From assembly GCF_003665155.1 (NCBI RefSeq), contig NZ_RCFQ01000009.1, positions 29,442 to 93,441 of the forward strand: 64,000 nt of DNA. The letters run 5' to 3'. This document shows, one piece after another, positions 30,260 to 40,255 of the stretch. Positions within the stretch are counted from its first letter, which is position 1. Each line of letters starts with the position of its first letter. The notes beneath the pieces are model-generated. The model worked only from the letters and a program-made list of their open reading frames with translations, was not told where the DNA came from and searched no databases. The DNA is from Mariprofundus sp. EBB-1 (lineage in GTDB: Bacteria; Pseudomonadota; Zetaproteobacteria; Mariprofundales; Mariprofundaceae). The translations under genes were made by a program, and so were the position numbers.

Positions 30260-30408
30260 CTTACCTCATCATCATTAAATTAAATAAATTTCAGCAACGG
30301 ACCATTATACTATCTCTGGCTACGCCAACCTATGCTTATAACCTTACCCACAACTCCCATCCAAAGGTCAAGAAGAGCAATGATGTACAATCCAACACCC
30401 GTAACGGA

Positions 30409-31728
30409 TTAACGATCCAGGATCTCTCGCACAACCTGGCTTAGTTCACTGACAGCAAACGGTTTACTAATGACTTTTTCTTTAGAGTTTTCTCCTCTGA
30501 CACCAAGCGCACTGAGTTTATCATAACCGGTTGCAAACATGGCCTTCACATCCGGATTTATCTCTCGGATACTTTGCAGTGCTTCCACGCCACCCAATCT
30601 CGGCATAACAACATCAAGGATAAGCAGGTCGATATCGAATTGTTGTTCACTGTAAACCTCAATGGCTGCAAGGCCATCTTCCGCGACAAGCACACGATAA
30701 CCCAAGCCCTCCAGTACATCGCGACCTGTTTCCAGCACAGTCTTGTTATCATCTACAAGCAGAATCGTTTCGCCCTTTCCATTCACAACGGCATCTTCAT
30801 TCATCGCTATGTTCATTTCTCCATCAGACTCAATCAATGGCAGATAGACTTTCATTGTAGTGCCCTTACCCGAAGATTTTGCTTCAATCACACCGTTGTG
30901 TGTTCTCAATGCACCATAGCCCATTGCCAGCCCCAGGCCCGTCCCTTTGCCCGGCTCTTTGGTCGTGAAAAACGGTTCAAAGATATGATCCATATACTTA
31001 TCTTTAATCCCGCAACCATTATCAACCACTGAAATCACGGCATACTCAACGGCATCCACATCTTCATGCTTGGCTAAAAACTCAGCTGTCGCAAGATAGC
31101 GATTTAAATGAATCGTAATGGAAGGGTTTTTCACCCCCTGCACAGCATCAAAGGCATTATTAATCAGATTCATCAACACCTGTTGCAACTGATTGAGATC
31201 ACCGTTCACCTGCATATCCGACCCAGTAATATTCAGTTCCAGATGAATATTTTCAGGCACTGAAACCTGCTGCATTTTGATGGTTTCTTTTAAAAAGGAT
31301 CCAATCGAAAGCGGATGCATTTCAACAATGCCTTTACGAGAAAATGCTAACAACTGCTGAATCGTTGCGGCAGCACTGAATGACAGCTTCTCTACCACAC
31401 CCAGACGTTTCACCACGTCGGGCAACCCATATGCCGCTTTTTTTGCCAGATACAGGTTACCTGTAATACCCGCCAGCGTATTATTAAAATCATGTGCAAT
31501 ACCGCCAACCAGCGTACCTACCGCTTCCATTTTCTGCGATTGATGAAACTGTGCTTCAAGTTCTTCAAATTTCTCAAGGTTCTGCTGGATTCCAATATAA
31601 TGAGTGGTTTTTCCTGCTTTATTTTTGATCGGTGAAACCGTCAGAATAGCGGGATAAAATTCACCGTTCTTTTTCCTATTGATCACTTTCCCCTGCCATG
31701 TCTGCCCGTAAGTAATACTTTCCCACAA
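30409..31728 (-). pseudogene. 3' part of a frameshifted hybrid kinase: PAC, kinase core, receiver
   Basis: Open frame of 439 residues encoding the end of a PAS domain (WESITYGQTWQGKV, NRKKNGEFYPAILTV), the kinase core with His in [10 protein letters not shown]-box (NLINNAFDA), G-boxes ([15 protein letters not shown]) and a receiver with LILDVVMPRLGG. The frame begins mid-domain at a TTG that is the Leu of a PAS helix, so it is not an independent gene. It continues the protein of 31683-33008 in a different frame. The core is a close relative of the hemerythrin kinase at 17119-19314. Confidence 0.85.
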
Positions 31729-33008
31729 CTGTTCAACAGGCTGGTCTTTTTGCCCACGGCTTCCTCTTCTGTGTAACCGGTAATACTTGTGAAGGCAGGG
31801 TTGATATGTTCGATCATCCCCTTTGGGTCCGCAATGACAATGGCTTCGCCCGACTGCTCCATGGCCTGGGAATATAACCTAACTGTTTCTTCAATCTGTT
31901 TACGCTCTGTCACATCCATCCAGCTGGAACGACTATGTAAAACCTTGCCATTTTCATCACAAACAGATGTGACATTCAGACTCACTTCAATCTTGCGGCC
32001 GTCCCTAGTTTTCAACTGCAATTCGGCGTTATGCACCTCACCGGTTTCGACAAATGATTCGAATGCGGCCTGAACTCTGTCCATACAATCAGGGTGATAG
32101 AGGAAGAAGATGGGCTGACCGATAATTTCGTCTTTACTGTAGCCAAGTTTATCAGCCACGGTCTGATTGCATTGGAGCACTTCAGCTGTTTCTGCACTGA
32201 CCGATGCATACATATCCGGTGCGTTGTCATACAGGTCAATATACTTCTCTTCCGATTCCATCAGTTCTACCGTCAACTGCTCTGCCTGCTTTAACAGTGA
32301 ATGCGTCTGCAGGTTTTTTTCCTTAAACACCGCCGCAGCGCGGGTCAAATCGCCAATTTCATCTTTAACCTGATATGGTGGAATTCTTGTATCTTGTGCG
32401 CCTTTCGATAGCGCATTAAATGCCGCCGTCAATCTCACCAATGGACGGGTTAAACTGCGACCAATTAACAAGGAGAATAACACAACAAGCAGCAGCGAAA
32501 TTACAATGGCAATAACAATGCGGGTAACAACCTGCTCAAACATGGAGAAAGTGCTTTGCTCAATAGCACCCATCTCCTGTACAACCTGCTCGGACATTTT
32601 TTGTGCATGATATAAAACCTCATACGCCTCAGCTGACATCACCACATTGACCAGAAACAGATACCCACGCGTACGCTGTACCGCCTCCAGAAAAATGCGT
32701 TCATATGTATCAATGTTCTGCAGTGCCTTTTGTGTTTCATCTGAACCGCCCTGTTGATTGAGGTGTTCTTTCAAGTTCTCAATCTGTGCTCGGACTTGGC
32801 TGAAATTTGCTTTGGTGTTTTTAACATATTTCGGATCCAGTGAATCAAAATAATGCATAGCCGCATTTTCTATCTCCAGCAGCGTATTGAGAATGCGCTC
32901 TTCCTGCATAACCTCATGACCATGGAGATGACTGTTTCCCTGCAGCATGTGTTGGCTGAAATAACCCTCGGCTTTGCTGGCAGCCTCACTGAAGTCGTGA
33001 TTAATCAA
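31683..33008 (-). pseudogene. Middle part of the frameshifted kinase: sensor half, TM2, HAMP, PAS domains
   Basis: Encodes the second half of a periplasmic helical sensor domain, a membrane helix (about 165-187, VIAIVISLLLVVLFSLLIG), a HAMP domain (GRSLTRPLVRLTAAF), and two PAS domains. The second PAS reads normally to GYTEEEAVGKK, then shifts frame and stops 20 residues later; the true continuation (DQPVEQLWESI) is found in the other frame from about 31750. Compared with the usual PAS length, about ten residues are also missing, so a deletion of roughly 30 bases that is not a multiple of three fits. Its upstream junction is also out of frame. Confidence 0.85.
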
Positions 33009-33397
33009 CTTGGCTGCAAGTCTCTTTGCTTTTGCAGTTGTTCAAATGCCTGCATATAGCTTTGAAGGTGCTTTCTGATTAAATCTGCATGAACCGATTC
33101 AAGGTTTTCACCTCCATGAAGTGTAAGCCTCATGCCGTCATATAAGGTATGAACCTGTTCGGCGGCACTCTGATGACCTTCATAGGTATAAATCAGTGCC
33201 TGGCGTTGAATTTCAGAAACATTACGTACCAGCTCCAGGTTCACTTGTGCCCGATTAGAAAAATCGACAAAACCTTTGAAATTATTCAACACATTATCGA
33301 ATGAATAATACGAATGTCCTGCGATAGCCGTGGCAAACAGTCCGACAATAAAAAAACTGGCAAATACTTTCTGTTTAAGCTTCAGAGCACCAAACAT
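33005..33397 (-). pseudogene. 5' part of the frameshifted kinase: TM1 and start of the periplasmic sensor domain
   Basis: 130 residues from the ATG at 33397: a membrane helix (VFASFFIVGLFATAIAG) and a helical periplasmic segment ending FEQLQKQRDLQPS. The sensor helix appears to go on in the next fragment; the alternative frame just upstream of 33008 reads KRLAAKLINHDFSEAASKAE without a stop, so a one-base shift near 33015-33040 would join them. The ATG overlaps the stop of the solute-binding gene (TGATG), so the kinase is translationally coupled to it. Confidence 0.8.
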
Positions 33398-34683
33398 CAC
33401 GACATCACAAATTCGTTCCATTTGAGGAGCGAATATTCATAAGTGTCCATCACCGTGTTCCATACGGCAACATTTTCAAAGCGTTTAATATATGAACCAC
33501 CGGTTCTTATTTCTCCCTGCTGCACGGATATTCTTCCATCCGTTCCAAGCAAGGCTTCGATTGCCGGCTTGCCATCGTACCAGTAATCCCATTCGGCCAC
33601 GGACATATGTTTTCTGGCCCGATCGGGGTTAGATATATAATACCCCTGCCTGGCAATAAATGCCCCGGGCCAACCTGACAACCACCAGTTCATAAAGGCA
33701 TAGGCTGCTTCCTGTCGTTCACCCTTCGATTCGCGGGATAAACACATCACACCATGCCAGGCTCTGTACCCCTCTTTTGGCGCGGCATAGATACATGGAA
33801 CCCCCATGCCTTTCAGTGCTGATACGCCGGGTGAAAACATACTCTGAATCACTACATCGCCACGTCTCATCAATTCAACAGACTGAGGTACAGAAGACCA
33901 CACACCTCTGAAATGACCGCGCTTTTTATAATCGACCATAATTTTGAATAACTCGTCCAGCTCTGCTCGAGTCATATTTCCCATATTCTGAAAATCCATC
34001 AGGCCGCGCGCTTTTGCCGCCAGAGCCATATCAAACAGGCCAATGCTCGGCTCATTCACCACTGCTACTTTTCCACTGTACTGTTCATCCAGTAGCCAGC
34101 CCCAGCTTTCTGTTTCATAGGGAAGACCTTTAGGAATCACTGCCGAGTTATAACCGAAGGAGTCGGTATTATGAACATAGGGTAAAAAGCTGATTTCACC
34201 TGTGGGATTTGGACCGATCGAGCCATCGGGTTGCACATAAAGTAGTTTGTATGGGGCATCACCCAGTCCGATTCTCGCATTAGGAGAAATTTTACCCTTC
34301 TTGGTCAGGTCATTAATTTCATTCCAGTATTGCAGTTTATTGATTGAAATAGGCTGAATCGCATCTGCCTGCCATAACACATTGATGCTGTTGGACCATT
34401 GCTCATACAGATCAAAAGAGGAGGGATCAGTTGATGCTTTGAGCATTACTTCGGCACTGCCACCGGGATAGAATTCGATATTGATGCCCAGGTCTTTCTC
34501 GGCTTTTTGACGCAGTTGTTCCTGAAGCGTCACATGTGTGCCAAGCACCCGAATCGTTGGTTTGCTGTCACGTGCACTGATAATACCAGGAAAGGCCAAC
34601 GTCGCAGCAGTACCTGCCACCATGCTACCGCATGTTTTCAGGAATTCTCGACGTCCTTGTTTATCGCACTTCTTTTTTTCCAT
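33397..34683 (-). CDS. Tat-exported solute-binding protein paired with a sensor kinase
   Basis: A 428-aa periplasmic binding protein of the spermidine/putrescine-iron type (SBP family 1/8-like). The N-terminus has a twin-arginine signal (GRREFLK and a hydrophobic stretch to GIISARD). The body shows the ligand-binding lobe order, including the SGKVAVVNEPS and VMCLSRESKGERQEAAYAFMNWWLS blocks. There are no permease or ATPase genes; instead its stop overlaps the start of the sensor kinase. That suggests it presents a ligand to the kinase, as periplasmic partners do in TorT/TorS-type systems. The ligand is unknown. Confidence 0.85.
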   Translation of the reverse strand: MEKKKCDKQGRREFLKTCGSMVAGTAATLAFPGIISARDSKPTIRVLGTHVTLQEQLRQKAEKDLGINIEFYPGGSAEVMLKASTDPSSFDLYEQWSNSINVLWQADAIQPISINKLQYWNEINDLTKKGKISPNARIGLGDAPYKLLYVQPDGSIGPNPTGEISFLPYVHNTDSFGYNSAVIPKGLPYETESWGWLLDEQYSGKVAVVNEPSIGLFDMALAAKARGLMDFQNMGNMTRAELDELFKIMVDYKKRGHFRGVWSSVPQSVELMRRGDVVIQSMFSPGVSALKGMGVPCIYAAPKEGYRAWHGVMCLSRESKGERQEAAYAFMNWWLSGWPGAFIARQGYYISNPDRARKHMSVAEWDYWYDGKPAIEALLGTDGRISVQQGEIRTGGSYIKRFENVAVWNTVMDTYEYSLLKWNEFVMS

Positions 34684-34737
34684 TCAATCCCCCTGATTAA
34701 ACAGACGATGACAGGTTAAAAGCAAACGCTGTGCCAT

Positions 34738-35895
34738 TTACTGAGGGTTTCCCTCACTGTTGACTATATTAAAATTCAAAGACGCAATAGCACTCAGATC
34801 AGAATAAAAATGCGGAGAAAAACGTATGCCGCCTGCCCGGTTGGCACAGATCACACCGGATGCCATCAGTTTACGGTATAAGGCCGCATGCCCTGCTTTG
34901 TCCAGATCAACATTTCGGAACGTCACAATGCCCGCAAAACGCCCCTCTTGATCTGGTGAAATCAATTCAAGCTGCGGTTCTGACTCCACCCATGCCATCA
35001 CTAATCTTGCATTTTCAAGCAATGCTTTTTCTACCTCGACCATGCCGACATCTTCAAATAGAGAAAGGCTGGCATTGAGTGCACAGATGCCCAACATATT
35101 GGGGCTACCCGGTTCAAAACGGCGGGCGGAACCGGCAACACTCCACTCAAGCGCATCAAAATCCCCTGCCCGTTCCACCATATGCCAACCATATTGATGC
35201 AACTTCAATAGATTACGTGATTCAGGATGTGTATAAAACACCGCTAGCCCTTCCGGCCCCAACATCCATTTATGACCATCAGCCACCACAAAATCAGCCT
35301 GACATGCCCGAGCATCAAACGCTAACGCCCCTAAACTCTGGATCGCATCTATGCAAAACAGAATCTGGTGATCCCGACAAAATGCCCCTAAACAGTTCAA
35401 GTCCATACGCAGACCTGAGCCATACTGAACGGAGCTGACTGTGATCAAACGGGTGTGCTCATCACACCGGGCCATCATGGCTGCTTCCGGATTATCGTTG
35501 GCACTGACATCCGCCAAGCGAAGTTCTACACCCACACCATGCAGGGATTCCCACACAATACGATTGGAAGGGAATTCCTGATTGGTGGAAACGATATTGT
35601 CGCCCGGCTTCCAATCCAGCCCATAGGCAATCAGGGAGAGTGCTTCCGAGGTATTTTTGACCAGTGCAATATCGTCAGATGAAGCAGCGTTCAATAAACG
35701 TTTGAGGCGCCCTCTTAACGCACGTTCGGTCTTCATCCAAACTGGATAATCTGCTGCCCCGCGATACATATTTTCATCGGCAAATGCCTTGACTGCATCA
35801 CGCGTACGTTTCGGCCAAACACCAACCGCAGCGTGATTGAGATAAAGTAGATCATTATCAAGTGGAAATTCATCCGGTACTATTGGGGGCATCAT
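34738..35895 (-). CDS. Class V aminotransferase (PLP-dependent)
   Basis: Fold-type I PLP enzyme of 385 aa, related to cysteine desulfurases and isopenicillin-N-epimerase-like proteins. The PLP lysine is in VADGHKWMLGPEG, the PLP-holding Asp in FCIDAIQSLGAL, and NLDLLYLNHAAVG-type N-terminal sequence is present. The loop that carries the catalytic Cys of SufS/IscS has no obvious Cys at the expected place, so desulfurase activity is doubtful. No sulfur or iron-sulfur genes are next to it. Reaction unknown. Confidence 0.8.
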   Translation of the reverse strand: MMPPIVPDEFPLDNDLLYLNHAAVGVWPKRTRDAVKAFADENMYRGAADYPVWMKTERALRGRLKRLLNAASSDDIALVKNTSEALSLIAYGLDWKPGDNIVSTNQEFPSNRIVWESLHGVGVELRLADVSANDNPEAAMMARCDEHTRLITVSSVQYGSGLRMDLNCLGAFCRDHQILFCIDAIQSLGALAFDARACQADFVVADGHKWMLGPEGLAVFYTHPESRNLLKLHQYGWHMVERAGDFDALEWSVAGSARRFEPGSPNMLGICALNASLSLFEDVGMVEVEKALLENARLVMAWVESEPQLELISPDQEGRFAGIVTFRNVDLDKAGHAALYRKLMASGVICANRAGGIRFSPHFYSDLSAIASLNFNIVNSEGNPQ

Positions 35896-36086
35896 CCTAC
35901 TCCAGCGCAGTGGTCATTTTCCTGTAAACGGATGAAATATCTTCAACCCACCATTTATTCACAGTAACCACTCTGAAATCAATATCTGCAGGTAAGATAG
36001 ACTCATTCTGTAAACGATATTCAGCTTATGCTTATTTTCACAGGGAAATACTGAAATTCAGCATCTCCCTGGATAAAAACCAACGC

Positions 36087-36506
36087 TCAGGCTCTACGGT
36101 CCTGAGCAGAGCGCCTTTCACCATGTCTCCGCCCTTCAACCCGACGATCTACACTTTCTCTGCGATTTTTATGTCCCTTCGTTTGTTGAGACTCTATCTG
36201 CACCGGTTTTTTCAGATGATCCAACCCTTCAAATGAAGAGTGAATTTCTGATTCGCGATTTTTTACAGCTACAGCCGCCGGTGGAGTAATCTTTCTTTTG
36301 GTAGAACCCGGCTTCTTCTTTTCCTGCTGCTTTAACTTTTCGAGATGTTCTTTACTGAAATGATCATGTTTAGGATCATAATCAGTGCTTAAATCCACAT
36401 CATTCGGATCATAAATATTTTTTTCTGCCCCGCTCCGTAAAAGAATCCAAGCTGAACCCACTGCAATAACAATTAACACGGAAATAATAATCACATCAAT
36501 GTCCAT
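36087..36506 (-). CDS. Hypothetical membrane-anchored basic protein
   Basis: 139 aa with a single N-terminal membrane helix (MDIDVIIISVLIVIAVGSAWILL) and a charged cytoplasmic tail ending in an arginine-pair rich stretch (RRESVDRRVEGRRHGERRS). I do not recognise a domain. Start 36506 (GGGGG ten bases upstream) is preferred to 36536. Alone on its strand, with 190 bases upstream of it in 35896-36086 that hold no gene I can see. Confidence 0.65.
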   Translation of the reverse strand: MDIDVIIISVLIVIAVGSAWILLRSGAEKNIYDPNDVDLSTDYDPKHDHFSKEHLEKLKQQEKKKPGSTKRKITPPAAVAVKNRESEIHSSFEGLDHLKKPVQIESQQTKGHKNRRESVDRRVEGRRHGERRSAQDRRA

Positions 36507-36680
36507 AACATGCACCCCCAATAATGATGATACCAAAAACCAGTAAACATACTGAAAGTTTCATCATTCGTAAACCCTCACTCCGGATAATTTCCTATAA
36601 AGCAGGCAACAGTATTACGATACAGACACTCATTTAATTTATTGCGGCAATTCTTTTCCAGCTATTGCAGCAGACAAAGA

Positions 36681-37166
36681 TCAGTCTCTAAAATTCGTAA
36701 ACGATAATGGTCTATCCGAATCCATACCACGTGTTAGCTCCATCACAGCCTGTAGATCATCACGTTTTTTTCCTGTGACACGCACTTGATCACCCTGGAT
36801 AGAGGCTTGCACTTTCATCTTTTCCTGTTTGATAAGTTTAACAATTTTTTTAGCCAGATCAGTGCTCACACCCTGTTTGATTGTAATAAGCTGACGTTTG
36901 GTGCTACCACTGGCATCTTCCGGGTCACCATATTCCAGACATGATGGCTCAAGTTTACGGCGTACCAATTTAGCACGTAAGATTTCAGTCACAACATTGA
37001 GCTTGTTAATATCATCACCCACAACCGTGATAGAATCTTCACCCAATTCTATGCTGGCATTACTACCTTTAAAGTCATAACGCGTGGTGATCTCTTTATC
37101 CACCTGATTCACTGCATTCGTCATTTCCTGCATATCTGTTTCACTAACAATATCAAAACTCGGCAT
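36681..37166 (-). CDS. yajQ: YajQ family cyclic-di-GMP/nucleotide-binding protein
   Basis: A 161-aa YajQ protein: MPSFDIVSE start, EITTRYDFKGSNASIEL, and the C-terminal LPLSFTNFRD-type end are family signatures. Members bind nucleotides, and one in Xanthomonas binds cyclic-di-GMP and a transcription factor. Start at 37166 (GGGG six bases upstream); an upstream start would run into the divergent peptidase gene. With the HD-GYP protein at 52446 it is one of the window's likely cyclic-dinucleotide genes. Confidence 0.92.
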   Translation of the reverse strand: MPSFDIVSETDMQEMTNAVNQVDKEITTRYDFKGSNASIELGEDSITVVGDDINKLNVVTEILRAKLVRRKLEPSCLEYGDPEDASGSTKRQLITIKQGVSTDLAKKIVKLIKQEKMKVQASIQGDQVRVTGKKRDDLQAVMELTRGMDSDRPLSFTNFRD

Positions 37167-37268
37167 AATAACCCCTCTATCAAATCTCTTTAATGCCAAA
37201 CTGTGCCGCTTCAATCTTTGACAAGCAATGCGTCGCACTTAGATTCGCGTCAGCAAAGGAGATACAGC

Positions 37269-38630
37269 TTGTCCAACGCGTTCAAACATGACTTTTCAGA
37301 TCAAGTGCCGGCCCACAAGTCGCGCACACGGCTGCCTAAGACAAAAGGCCTGAAAATACCACATCTACATCTGCCATCTCCACGCTGGTATCCCCTGTTT
37401 GGTGCCTTGGCAGGATTCATCTTTATCCTGCTCTTTATTGGTGGCGCCGGTCAGGATGCCCGTGCCCGCATGAGCATTGAACATACCGAATGGCTAACTG
37501 CAGATGTAAGCACCGTGAACAATCAATCGCCACAAGAACGTCTAGTACGTGTCCAGTCTGGTGATAATGCGGTTAGCGTTCTTACACGCCTCGGCTTCAC
37601 CAGAACAGATGCTCACTATATTGTGAACGCTGCCAAATCCAGTTATAAGCTAAAAAATATTAATATTGGTAATGCCTTCAAACGCATAGACAGTAACTCC
37701 GGCACCGATGTTTTCTATAATATTGATGCTAAGAAGCAACTGTATCTACACCAGAACAGTGGCGAAAGTAACTGGCAGAGTAAGATACAGAAACGTCAAA
37801 TCCTTACGCGCCACCGCTTGGCAACAGGTGCCATTCACGGAAGTCTGTTTGCCAGTGCCGAGAAAGCTGGCATGGATCAACGCACCACTATGAATCTGGT
37901 GGAAATTTTTGCCTGGGATATCGATTTTGCTCGTGATATACGCAGTGGAGACAGCTTTCGTGTGGTTTATGAAGAACGTTTTGATGATGAAGGTAATATG
38001 CTGGAGAGCAGCATTTTTGCTGCCGAATTCGTCAATCAGGGCAAAAAATTTGAATCCGTTCGCTATTTAAATGCCAAAGGCAAAGTCGATTATTACACAC
38101 CTGACGGCAAAGGCATGCAAAAAACATATCTCAAAGCACCAGTGAAATTTTCACGCATTTCTTCCCGTTTCCGCACCAAACGTAAACATCCGATTCTGGG
38201 TTATACGCGTGCCCACCGCGGTGTAGATTATGCCGCCCCCAGTGGCACCCCGATTCACGCACTGGGAAATGGAAGAATAAAATTCAAAGGTTGGAAGAGT
38301 GGTTATGGCCGTTTTATCCTTATTCAACATAACACACGTGAACATTCTACCGCCTATGCACATATGCGCAGTTTTGCCCGTGGTATTAAAAAAGGCACCT
38401 ATGTAAAACAGGGACAAGTGATTGGTTATGTTGGCATGTCAGGGCTTGCTACCGGCCCTCACTTGCATTTTGAATTCCGTTCCCGTGGTCGCGCCGTGAA
38501 TCCATTGACAGTGAAACTTAAGCATCCTTCGGCTCCGGTACCCAAATCAGAGATGGCCCATTTCAGACAACAAACAGCCCCTTTAATGGGTATGTTAAAA
38601 GACGCGACACACGATCAAAGCTGGGGTTAA
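37269..38630 (+). CDS. Peptidase M23 family murein hydrolase (MepM/OapA type)
   Basis: Inner-membrane anchored periplasmic endopeptidase, 453 aa. Order: short cytoplasmic tail, one membrane helix (about 42-62), OapA/LysM-like N-terminal domain, and LytM domain with the zinc ligands in HRGVDYAAPSGTP and GPHLHFEFR. The best start is TTG at 37269, preceded by AAAGGAG at seven bases; a GTG at 37203 would reach into the YajQ promoter region. It is divergent from yajQ and starts the run that continues with kdsD seven bases later. Confidence 0.93.
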   Translation: MSNAFKHDFSDQVPAHKSRTRLPKTKGLKIPHLHLPSPRWYPLFGALAGFIFILLFIGGAGQDARARMSIEHTEWLTADVSTVNNQSPQERLVRVQSGDNAVSVLTRLGFTRTDAHYIVNAAKSSYKLKNINIGNAFKRIDSNSGTDVFYNIDAKKQLYLHQNSGESNWQSKIQKRQILTRHRLATGAIHGSLFASAEKAGMDQRTTMNLVEIFAWDIDFARDIRSGDSFRVVYEERFDDEGNMLESSIFAAEFVNQGKKFESVRYLNAKGKVDYYTPDGKGMQKTYLKAPVKFSRISSRFRTKRKHPILGYTRAHRGVDYAAPSGTPIHALGNGRIKFKGWKSGYGRFILIQHNTREHSTAYAHMRSFARGIKKGTYVKQGQVIGYVGMSGLATGPHLHFEFRSRGRAVNPLTVKLKHPSAPVPKSEMAHFRQQTAPLMGMLKDATHDQSWG

Positions 38631-38637
38631 TTAAAGA

Positions 38638-39648
38638 ATGCAAAAAGATGCTGAAACCAATACTCAGAACATCAGTATGACAACTGAGCAACATGGATGG
38701 CTCAAAAAAGCACATAAGGTGCTGGATATAGAAATTGCGGCAATCCAGTCGCAAAAGGATGTATTGGGTGCTGATTTTATAGCAGCAGTACAGGCAATAC
38801 TTGAGCTCCATGGTAAACTGGTTGTCATTGGCATGGGTAAATCAGGTATTATCGCCAAGAAAATCGCTGCCACATTTGCTTCCACCGGCACCCCTGCATT
38901 TTTTGTGCATGCCGCTGAAGCCCAACATGGTGATCTTGGCATGATTACCGGCCACGATGTGGTTCTTGCTCTCTCACACAGTGGCGAAACGACCGAAGTC
39001 TGTGGTTTACTCCCTGAAATCAAGCGTAGGGGTGCAACTGTTATAGCCATTACCGGCTCAACAACATCAACTCTAGCCCAGCATGCGGATATTGTATTAC
39101 ACATTCCAGTCACCCTGGAAGCATGTCCATTAAACCTGGCGCCTACCGCATCCACTACGGCCACCCTGGCTCTCGGTGATGCCCTCGCGGTAGTCATACT
39201 CAAACAACGTGGATTCAAGGAAGAGGATTTTGCGCGCGTACATCCGGCCGGCAGTTTGGGCCGAAAATTATTACGCGTAGCCGATGTCATGCATCAGGGT
39301 GATGAGTTACCGCTTGTATCAGAAGAAGCCCCGCTGAGTGAAGCCATTATGGTGATGAGTAGCCACCGCATGGGCATTACAGGCATTACTGCGGCAGGCA
39401 AATTAATTGGTTGCCTGACGGATGGTGATCTGCGCCGTATTCTGGAATCTGGACAGATCGATATCAATGTACCTGTGTATGAGCTTATGCACCCTGAACC
39501 TGCTACGATCACATCAAGTAAACTGGCCAGTGAAGCTTTATATTTTATGGAGACTGAGAAAATCACAGTGCTATTCGTTTGTAATAACGCACAGCAAGCC
39601 ATCGGAATTATTCATATCCATGATATTCTGCAGGAGGGTATAGGATGA
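38638..39648 (+). CDS. kdsD: D-arabinose 5-phosphate isomerase
   Basis: Converts ribulose 5-phosphate to arabinose 5-phosphate, the first step of Kdo synthesis. SIS domain at about 35-190 (GMGKSGIIAKKIAATFAST, SHSGETTEV) and two CBS domains at about 205-330. 336 aa, slightly longer than E. coli KdsD. It overlaps kdsC by four bases (ATGA). Confidence 0.95.
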   Translation: MQKDAETNTQNISMTTEQHGWLKKAHKVLDIEIAAIQSQKDVLGADFIAAVQAILELHGKLVVIGMGKSGIIAKKIAATFASTGTPAFFVHAAEAQHGDLGMITGHDVVLALSHSGETTEVCGLLPEIKRRGATVIAITGSTTSTLAQHADIVLHIPVTLEACPLNLAPTASTTATLALGDALAVVILKQRGFKEEDFARVHPAGSLGRKLLRVADVMHQGDELPLVSEEAPLSEAIMVMSSHRMGITGITAAGKLIGCLTDGDLRRILESGQIDINVPVYELMHPEPATITSSKLASEALYFMETEKITVLFVCNNAQQAIGIIHIHDILQEGIG

Positions 39649-40241
39649 ACGATCATCAACAGACCGATTTAACACAGAATTCAGGCTTCGATTTCCCGTT
39701 TGATAAAGCATTGGATATTCGCATGCTTATTCTTGATGTCGATGGCGTCATGACAGATGGCTGCATCATCATGGATCAACATGGTGATGAACTAAAAGCT
39801 TTCAATGTTCGTGATGGTCACGGTATCAAAATGTTACAACGCGCGGGGATCAGCATAGGCATCATTACAGGACGCAGCTCTGCTGTGGTTGCAGCACGCG
39901 CACATGATCTGGGCATAAAATTCGTTATTCAGGGCTGTCTGAACAAAGCAGAAGGTTTACGCCAAATGGAGCTTCAGAGTGGTATTACTGCCAATCACTG
40001 CGCCATGATGGGAGATGATGTACTGGATTTACCTCCTATGTATCAATGTGGATTAAGCCTGACTCCAGCAGATGCTCATCATGCTGTGCTTTCATATGCC
40101 GACTGGGTATCCGATTGCGCCGGTGGCCGTGGTGCCATCAGACAAGCTTCTGAAGGTCTGATTATCGCAGCAGGGAAATGGGATGAAATTGTTAAATCCC
40201 GTTATGATATTACTCCGGCCGCGTGCGGCTGGAAATGTTAA
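39645..40241 (+). CDS. kdsC: 3-deoxy-D-manno-octulosonate 8-phosphate phosphatase
   Basis: HAD-family phosphatase that yields Kdo. Motif I is LILDVDGVMTDG, motif II ITGRSSAVV, motif III Lys in NKAEGL and Asp pair in MMGDDVLDLP. 198 aa against about 180 for most KdsC; the extra residues are at the N-terminus. Second gene of the Kdo/Lpt block. Confidence 0.95.
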   Translation: MNDHQQTDLTQNSGFDFPFDKALDIRMLILDVDGVMTDGCIIMDQHGDELKAFNVRDGHGIKMLQRAGISIGIITGRSSAVVAARAHDLGIKFVIQGCLNKAEGLRQMELQSGITANHCAMMGDDVLDLPPMYQCGLSLTPADAHHAVLSYADWVSDCAGGRGAIRQASEGLIIAAGKWDEIVKSRYDITPAACGWKC

Positions 40242-40255
40242 AGCACTCAGCATAA

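Noticed and set aside
38664..39290. A 208-codon minus-strand frame opposite kdsD
   Set aside because: Antisense to a highly conserved gene with no matching features.
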